12,112 nucleotides of DNA, taken from the NCBI GenBank assembly GCA_031383555.1, contig JANMZR010000210.1:1-12112 (forward strand), read 5' to 3'. The notes under the pieces were generated by a model. That model had not been told where the DNA came from. It saw only the letters and a program-made list of their open reading frames with translations, and made no database searches. Source of the DNA: JANMZR01 sp031383555. Its GTDB lineage: Bacteria > Bacteroidota > Bacteroidia > Cytophagales > Spirosomataceae. Within the stretch, counting starts at the first letter, position 1; every line of letters begins with the position of its first letter. Positions 8,316-12,112 of the stretch are shown here, piece by piece. The position numbers and the translations under genes are program-made.

Positions 8316-9656
8316 ATGAAAAATAAAATAATATTATTTATAATTCTCTCTTCAGCTTTTTCTTGTAATAAAAGCAAAGTTGAGCCCTTGTTTGATCAAT
8401 CGACGAGTGTACGTACTTCCAAAGCAATAAATGATTACAAAACTCAGCTTTCAAAACCTCAATTTGGCTGGAAAGGGGCTTATTACCCAAATGGAGCCGC
8501 AGATGGTGGCTATAGCTTTTATTTAAAATTCGATATTTATGGAAATTTAACCATGTATTCTGATGTTGCTGGCTTATCAGCAGATCAAGCATTTGAAACT
8601 ACCTATCAAATGAAAGCCTTCCAAAAGCCAACTTTAATTTTTGATTCCTATTCTTACTTGCATGAATTGGTAAATCCAGACTATAACGGTGGCACTGGTC
8701 AATTTGCAGATTTAGAATTAACAATTACAGAAGCGACTGATCAAAAAATAACTTTAAAAGGCATTGCAAATAATACAGAATTAATATTAACAACTTTGAG
8801 TAATGCCGATTTTGAAAGCGTAAAAAAGGGAGGCTTAAAAGATATTCTCAAAAATACAATTGATATTATAAGTTCCGATAAGTACTCAGTGATAAATTTT
8901 GCAAGTGGTGAAAAAGCTGATGTTTTTATTGATTTAAATACCAAAAAAATAACAATTTATTTTATAACTAATAATAAGGTTACTACAAAAGAAGCTGCAT
9001 TTATTACAACACCTACTGGTTTACAATTACGTACTCCTATAAGTATTTTCGGGACAAGTATTCAGGAATTACTTTGGGATAATTTGCTTAAAACCTATTA
9101 TTTTCAAACTGGAAATAACAAAAATATCTTAGCTCAAAGTATAAGACCTGCCTTACCGTTTTATTCTGCTTTGAGTACCTATTTCTCAGCAATTGTACTA
9201 GATCCAGAAATTCCCACTCAAAGTGCAAGCTTTAAGAAATTATATAACGATATTAGAGCTAAAACCATCGCTTTATCTACCTCAGCACCAGTAAGAGTAA
9301 TCAATGAAATATACTTCTTCTATATTGCAGATGATGGCGTTTTTGCTCTAGTTTTTGACTATTCAAGAACTTATCCTGATCGAGTTGACACTTTTGGTGG
9401 AGTCTTATTTTATGAACCTACTATTGACCAAAATGGAAATGTTAAATTTAACAGACTTCAACAAACGGCCACCTTAGTGGATGGTGAATTGTTTAGTGGC
9501 ATTAGTGAAATAGTAAACCAAGGTGTGAAGCAATTTACAGATATCTTAGAAAAAGATACCTTCAACTGGGATTTTGATACTGTAGAAGCTAGCACAGCTA
9601 CTTTAAAGAGTATTCAAAATCCATCGGTTATAATTAAAGGGAAATTGTTTAAATAA
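8316..9656 (+). CDS. DUF4302-like SusCD-associated lipoprotein
   Basis: This 446-residue exported lipoprotein has leader MKNKIILFIILSSAFSC, with lipid attachment at Cys17 and mature start NKSKVEPLFD. The early segment ALNDY-like AINDYKTQLSKPQFGWKGAY, with the following YYPNGAADGGYSFYLKFD, is characteristic of the DUF4302 family: lipoproteins of unknown function found next to SusC/SusD and the HExxH metallohydrolase in Bacteroidota. The rest is beta-rich with alternating polar and hydrophobic residues and no recognisable catalytic motif. The gene follows the metallohydrolase after 58 bp and precedes the thioredoxin-like gene by 21 bp, consistent with one operon. A ligand-binding or surface-accessory role is the natural guess, but no biochemical function can be read from the sequence. 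Family assignment rests on the N-terminal pattern plus context. Confidence 0.8.
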   Translation: MKNKIILFIILSSAFSCNKSKVEPLFDQSTSVRTSKAINDYKTQLSKPQFGWKGAYYPNGAADGGYSFYLKFDIYGNLTMYSDVAGLSADQAFETTYQMKAFQKPTLIFDSYSYLHELVNPDYNGGTGQFADLELTITEATDQKITLKGIANNTELILTTLSNADFESVKKGGLKDILKNTIDIISSDKYSVINFASGEKADVFIDLNTKKITIYFITNNKVTTKEAAFITTPTGLQLRTPISIFGTSIQELLWDNLLKTYYFQTGNNKNILAQSIRPALPFYSALSTYFSAIVLDPEIPTQSASFKKLYNDIRAKTIALSTSAPVRVINEIYFFYIADDGVFALVFDYSRTYPDRVDTFGGVLFYEPTIDQNGNVKFNRLQQTATLVDGELFSGISEIVNQGVKQFTDILEKDTFNWDFDTVEASTATLKSIQNPSVIIKGKLFK

Positions 9657-9677
9657 TGTTTTTATAAGAAGAAAAAG

Positions 9678-10247
9678 ATGGGCATTATTATTTTAAAAAA
9701 GTTCTTTTTCCCATTTTTTATACTATTTCTTACAAATATTAGCTTTTCAAATACAGCTGACAGTATAATTACATCAAAAAGAGTAATTAAAAAATTAAAA
9801 ATAAATAAACATAAACTGACTATAATTTATTTTTTAGAACCTTCTTGCCCTATTAGTCAGAAATATCAAACAATTATTAAATCAATAAATAAAGAAAACA
9901 ATAATTCAGAAGTGAATTCTATTTTTATATTTCCAAATAATTTTTCTTCAAAAAATGAAACTGAAAAATTTGCTCTTGAAATTGATTCCAATTCAAGAAT
10001 AATTTTTGATAACAAAAAATATTATACTAGTCAAATTGGTGGCTCGATTACTCCAGAAGTATTTTTAATTACAAATTTGGGTGAAATAATTTATAATGGT
10101 GCTATTGATGATTGGTATTACGCATTAGGCAAAAATCGAAATTTAACTTCAAATTTTTATTTAAAAAATGCTATCTATAATTATTTAAATAAGCTACCTA
10201 TTATTCCCAAAAAAACAGAAGCTATAGGTTGTGTTATTGAAATTTAA
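9678..10247 (+). CDS. Exported thioredoxin-fold protein, single active-site Cys
   Basis: This 189-residue protein has a Sec signal peptide (hydrophobic run to about residue 24, ending SFS) and no lipobox. The thioredoxin fold is supported by the strand TIIYFLEPSCPIS, with Cys57 at the active-site position, and by the cis-Pro loop GGSITPEVFLI (Pro126) followed by the GEIIYNGAIDD strand. The usual second cysteine is Ser60, so it is not a CXXC oxidoreductase; the only other cysteine is Cys185 in the tail EAIGCVIEI. This tail and the overall pattern match the N-terminal redoxin part of larger bacterial proteins that continue into a cytochrome c and a copper monooxygenase. Here that continuation is the next gene, only 9 bp downstream. 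The gene is visibly richer in A/T codons (AAA, ATA, AAT) than the SusC gene. A role in delivering electrons or copper to the neighbour is inference. Confidence 0.8.
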   Translation: MGIIILKKFFFPFFILFLTNISFSNTADSIITSKRVIKKLKINKHKLTIIYFLEPSCPISQKYQTIIKSINKENNNSEVNSIFIFPNNFSSKNETEKFALEIDSNSRIIFDNKKYYTSQIGGSITPEVFLITNLGEIIYNGAIDDWYYALGKNRNLTSNFYLKNAIYNYLNKLPIIPKKTEAIGCVIEI

Positions 10248-10256
10248 ACTGATTAA

Positions 10257-11495
10257 ATGAATTTCTCTACCATTAAAAAATCGATTTCCATATTATTGTT
10301 TGGCACTTCTTTAAGTGTTTTTGGCCAAAAAGTAAACTTCAACGAACATATTGCTCCAATAATTCATCAAAATTGTAGCCCATGTCATCGAGAAGGAGAA
10401 GCAGGCCCTTTCCAATTAATAACTTACAATGAAGTAAAATCACGAGCAAAATTCATACAAAAAGTTACCGAAATGAAATATATGCCTCCATGGAAGGCTG
10501 AACACGGCTTTGGTGAATTTCAAAATGAACGTGGCTTAAACGACAAACAAATAAATTTGATTAAGGACTGGGTTGTGTCGGGCATGAAAGAAGGTCCCAA
10601 AAACAAAAAAACCATGCCTTCATTTAGTAACCAATCCCAAATTGGAGTGGCAGATTTGAGCTTAAAAATTAGCGAGCTTTACCAAATTCCCCAAAACAAT
10701 AAAGAAGAATTTATCATGTTTTCACTACCGACAAACTTGGTTGAAAACAAGAAAGTAAAGGCCATTGAATTTAGACCTGGCAACAAAAAGTTAGTTCACC
10801 ATGCCCGAATATCTATTGACTCTACCCAAATAATGAGAGTGACCAACGGTAAATCAATAGACGACCCGAGTATTGGAGCATTTTCGAGCGTAATGATGAA
10901 AGAAGATTATTGGTATGGTTGGGTACCAGGCACAAACCCAATAATTTACCCCAAAGGAACAGCAAAAATATTAAATAAAAATTCCGATCTATTGTTCAAT
11001 ATTCATTATGCACCTAATACTAAACTTGAAACTGACCAGTCATCAATAAATATATTTTATGAAAAGGATTCGATTCAACATAAAATAAAAACAGCTATAA
11101 TAGCAGAAAATTATATTCAGAATAAGCCTTTTTACATAAAACCTGATACTATAATTACTTTTTTTTCTAGAACAGAACCACTACCCTATCCTATTAATAT
11201 TGTTTCTGTACAGCCTCATATGCACCAAATTGGCAAAAAACTGAGGGCCTATATTATCACTCCAGATGGCGACTTGATTCCATTAATAAAAATAAACGAT
11301 TGGGATTTTAACTTTCAACAAACCTATCAATTTAAGGAGGTTTTAGAGGTGCCAATAGGTTCAGTAATCTATTTTGAAGGTACTTTTGATAATACAGCTG
11401 CTAACCCTTTAAATCCAAATCGTCCTTCAAAACCTATAAGCTATGGATGGAAAACCACTGAAGAAATGTTGGATTTGATTATTCAGTATTATTGA
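10257..11495 (+). CDS. Cytochrome c / PHM-like copper type II monooxygenase
   Basis: This 412-residue exported protein has a signal peptide ending about VFG (21-23). A small c-type cytochrome domain follows: NEHIAPIIHQNCSPCH gives the heme motif CxxCH (Cys40, Cys43, His44), and MKYMPPW offers Met76 as likely distal ligand. From about 130 onward it resembles peptidylglycine alpha-hydroxylating monooxygenase and dopamine beta-hydroxylase. All six copper ligands have counterparts: His181-His182 (VHHA), His250 (NIHYAP), His321 and His323 (PHMHQIGKK), and Met404 (TTEEMLDLIIQYY). Their spacing (68 residues from 182 to 250, 71 from 250 to 321) is close to that of rat PHM (64 and 70). The family's reaction is O2-dependent C-H hydroxylation with two one-electron donations; the heme domain could supply them in place of ascorbate. 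The substrate is unknown. It sits 9 bp after the thioredoxin-fold gene and ends the operon before a hairpin terminator. Confidence 0.88.
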   Translation: MNFSTIKKSISILLFGTSLSVFGQKVNFNEHIAPIIHQNCSPCHREGEAGPFQLITYNEVKSRAKFIQKVTEMKYMPPWKAEHGFGEFQNERGLNDKQINLIKDWVVSGMKEGPKNKKTMPSFSNQSQIGVADLSLKISELYQIPQNNKEEFIMFSLPTNLVENKKVKAIEFRPGNKKLVHHARISIDSTQIMRVTNGKSIDDPSIGAFSSVMMKEDYWYGWVPGTNPIIYPKGTAKILNKNSDLLFNIHYAPNTKLETDQSSINIFYEKDSIQHKIKTAIIAENYIQNKPFYIKPDTIITFFSRTEPLPYPINIVSVQPHMHQIGKKLRAYIITPDGDLIPLIKINDWDFNFQQTYQFKEVLEVPIGSVIYFEGTFDNTAANPLNPNRPSKPISYGWKTTEEMLDLIIQYY

Positions 11496-11587
11496 GTTCT
11501 TTAAATAATCTAATAGATATAAATATATCGAATTGAATTATAAAAAAAATTATACAAATTCATTAAATCTATTAAATTTGCCACTAA

Positions 11588-11620
11588 AAAAAATCGCATT
11601 TAATAAAAAGGCGATTTTTT
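11588..11620. terminator. Bidirectional intrinsic terminator
   Basis: AAAAAATCGC (11588-11597) and GCGATTTTTT (11611-11620) form a perfect 10-bp stem around a 13-base loop. The stem ends in a T-run on the plus strand, and on the minus strand it is followed by an even longer one. It lies between the stop codon of the monooxygenase gene (11495) and that of the convergent small gene (11661), so it can stop transcription from both sides. Confidence 0.8.
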
Positions 11621-11660
11621 AAATATTAAAAAGAAAAAAATATTGCAACTCAAACTACTA

Positions 11661-11948
11661 TCAAATAGGGCATGAACCACCAACAATAATATTTGTAGAA
11701 TATGGAAAAACTTTATTCAAGCAAATTTCAGAACCAGCCTCTGCTCCTCCAGTAAAATAATTTCCATTGCAATCAGTATAAAAAAATAGAGCATTATTAC
11801 TAATAACTGCTCCACGACAGATAACTATTTTTGAAGTAATTTTTGATTTTGAATCGGTAGCGCTCAATACTTTTACATTAAAATTTGGGTAACTAAACAT
11901 AAAGTTTAATGGAAATAATAATAATGAGATAAAAAAGGTTTTTTTCAT
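11661..11948 (-). CDS. Small secreted cysteine-containing protein, unknown function
   Basis: This 95-residue protein has a clear Sec signal peptide, MKKTFFISLLLFPLNFMFS, leaving a mature part of about 75 residues. The mature part holds four cysteines (44, 60, 76, 93), enough for two disulfides, and the pattern ICRGAV, YTDCNGNYFTGG, GSEICL, GGSC. A YTDC-G-N...C...GSC arrangement is one I associate with small secreted or repeat domains in Bacteroidota, but no family name can be given. It is convergent with the preceding operon and shares the bidirectional terminator. The first 19 codons and 13 bp upstream recur exactly, in the opposite orientation, at 12042-12112, so it belongs to a duplicated pair or family. 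The export signal and the duplicated intact start support this as a real gene despite its length. Confidence 0.75.
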   Translation of the reverse strand: MKKTFFISLLLFPLNFMFSYPNFNVKVLSATDSKSKITSKIVICRGAVISNNALFFYTDCNGNYFTGGAEAGSEICLNKVFPYSTNIIVGGSCPI

Positions 11949-11985
11949 AATATTCTATATTTAAATTTATAAAAATAATATTTAA

Positions 11986-11993
11986 CAAATATA
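11986..11993 (-). promoter_or_regulatory. Putative -7 promoter box of the small secreted gene
   Basis: On the minus strand the sequence is TATATTTG, an exact TAnnTTTG match, lying 37 bases before the ATG. It is followed by TTA, and the related sequence TAATTTGTTA occurs on the plus strand at 12018-12027 ahead of the mirrored copy, with one base less in the box. No TTG element is seen at the expected distance upstream, so strength is uncertain. Confidence 0.45.
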
Positions 11994-12054
11994 ACATCAT
12001 AATTGGTATAATTTAAATAATTTGTTAGTTTTATTACATTTAATATAGAATATT

Positions 12055-12112
12055 ATGAAAAAAACCTTTTTTATCTCATTATTATTATTTCCATTAAACT
12101 TTATGTTTAGTT
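12055..12112 (+). CDS. Second copy of the small secreted gene, 5' part only
   Basis: Only the first 19 complete codons are in the window. They encode MKKTFFISLLLFPLNFMFS, identical in protein and DNA to the start of the gene on the opposite strand at 11948. The gene runs off the right edge, so the mature part, stop codon and integrity cannot be judged. It lies head to head with its twin, and the two start codons are 106 bp apart. It was called from the identical leader plus the identical 13 bp preceding the ATG. Confidence 0.7.
   Translation, partial: MKKTFFISLLLFPLNFMFS

Larger units (their letters stand above)
11891..12112. repeat. Perfect inverted repeat of at least 71 bp, 80-bp spacer
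   Basis: The left arm is 11891-11961 and the right arm is 12042-12112; the two are exact reverse complements across all 71 bases. The right arm is cut by the window end, so the true repeat may be longer. Each arm holds 13 bp of leader, the ATG and the signal-peptide codons of a small secreted gene, and the two genes point away from each other. The spacer (11962-12041) is AT-rich and only partly symmetric: it keeps an ACAAAT/ATTTGT pair near each arm but differs by substitutions and indels. That divergence argues against a simple assembly fold-back. Candidate explanations are recent inverted duplication, gene conversion between paralogues, or an invertible promoter segment. Confidence 0.9.

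Noticed and set aside
11506..11580. AT-rich short inverted repeats (TAATAGAT / ATCTATTA) before the terminator
   Set aside because: Arms of 8 bp made only of simple AT-rich sequence are expected by chance here.
11891..12112. Assembly fold-back artefact explaining the inverted repeat
   Set aside because: The spacer flanks differ by substitutions and indels between the two sides, which a simple fold-back would not produce. It is not fully excluded because the right arm ends at the window edge.
1..12112. CRISPR arrays, tRNA or rRNA genes, insertion sequences
   Set aside because: No regularly spaced repeats, cloverleaf-like sequences or transposase motifs were seen on either strand.

Overview
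The window looks like chromosomal DNA of a low-GC member of the Bacteroidota (Bacteroidetes). The evidence is a SusC/SusD outer-membrane pair, lipoproteins with Bacteroidota-type lipoboxes, start codons preceded by A-rich leaders instead of Shine-Dalgarno sequences, and TAnnTTTG-type -7 promoter boxes. The genus cannot be fixed from the sequence alone.

Layout: 30-1964 (minus) is an ABC-F translation-factor ATPase. It is separated from the next gene by a divergent AT-rich intergenic region (1965-2309). From 2310 to 11495 six genes run on the plus strand and may form one transcription unit: SusC-like TonB-dependent transporter, SusD-like lipoprotein, HExxH zinc metallohydrolase lipoprotein, DUF4302-type lipoprotein, exported thioredoxin-fold protein, and a c-type cytochrome domain joined to a peptidylglycine-hydroxylase-like (PHM-like) copper monooxygenase. 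A symmetric hairpin terminator (11588-11620) closes the unit and also serves the convergent gene at 11661-11948, a small secreted cysteine-containing protein. At the right edge a second gene copy with the same leader begins in the opposite direction. The two leaders form a perfect inverted repeat of at least 71 bp around an 80-bp spacer.

How the genes may work together: SusC and SusD would bind and import an oligomeric ligand across the outer membrane. The metallohydrolase and the DUF4302 protein are typical surface or periplasmic lipoprotein partners of one SusCD subgroup. No glycoside hydrolase, sulfatase, ECF sigma factor or anti-sigma factor is visible, so this does not look like a polysaccharide locus. 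The last two genes read as a split version of a larger redoxin-cytochrome c-copper monooxygenase protein known from other bacteria. All six copper ligands of animal PHM have visible counterparts. Whether this redox pair acts on the imported ligand or is only a neighbour cannot be decided from the sequence.

The points most worth following up are the heme-copper monooxygenase with its separate thioredoxin partner, the inverted duplication at the right end, and a GC-rich palindrome that appears to have been absorbed into the SusD leader peptide.
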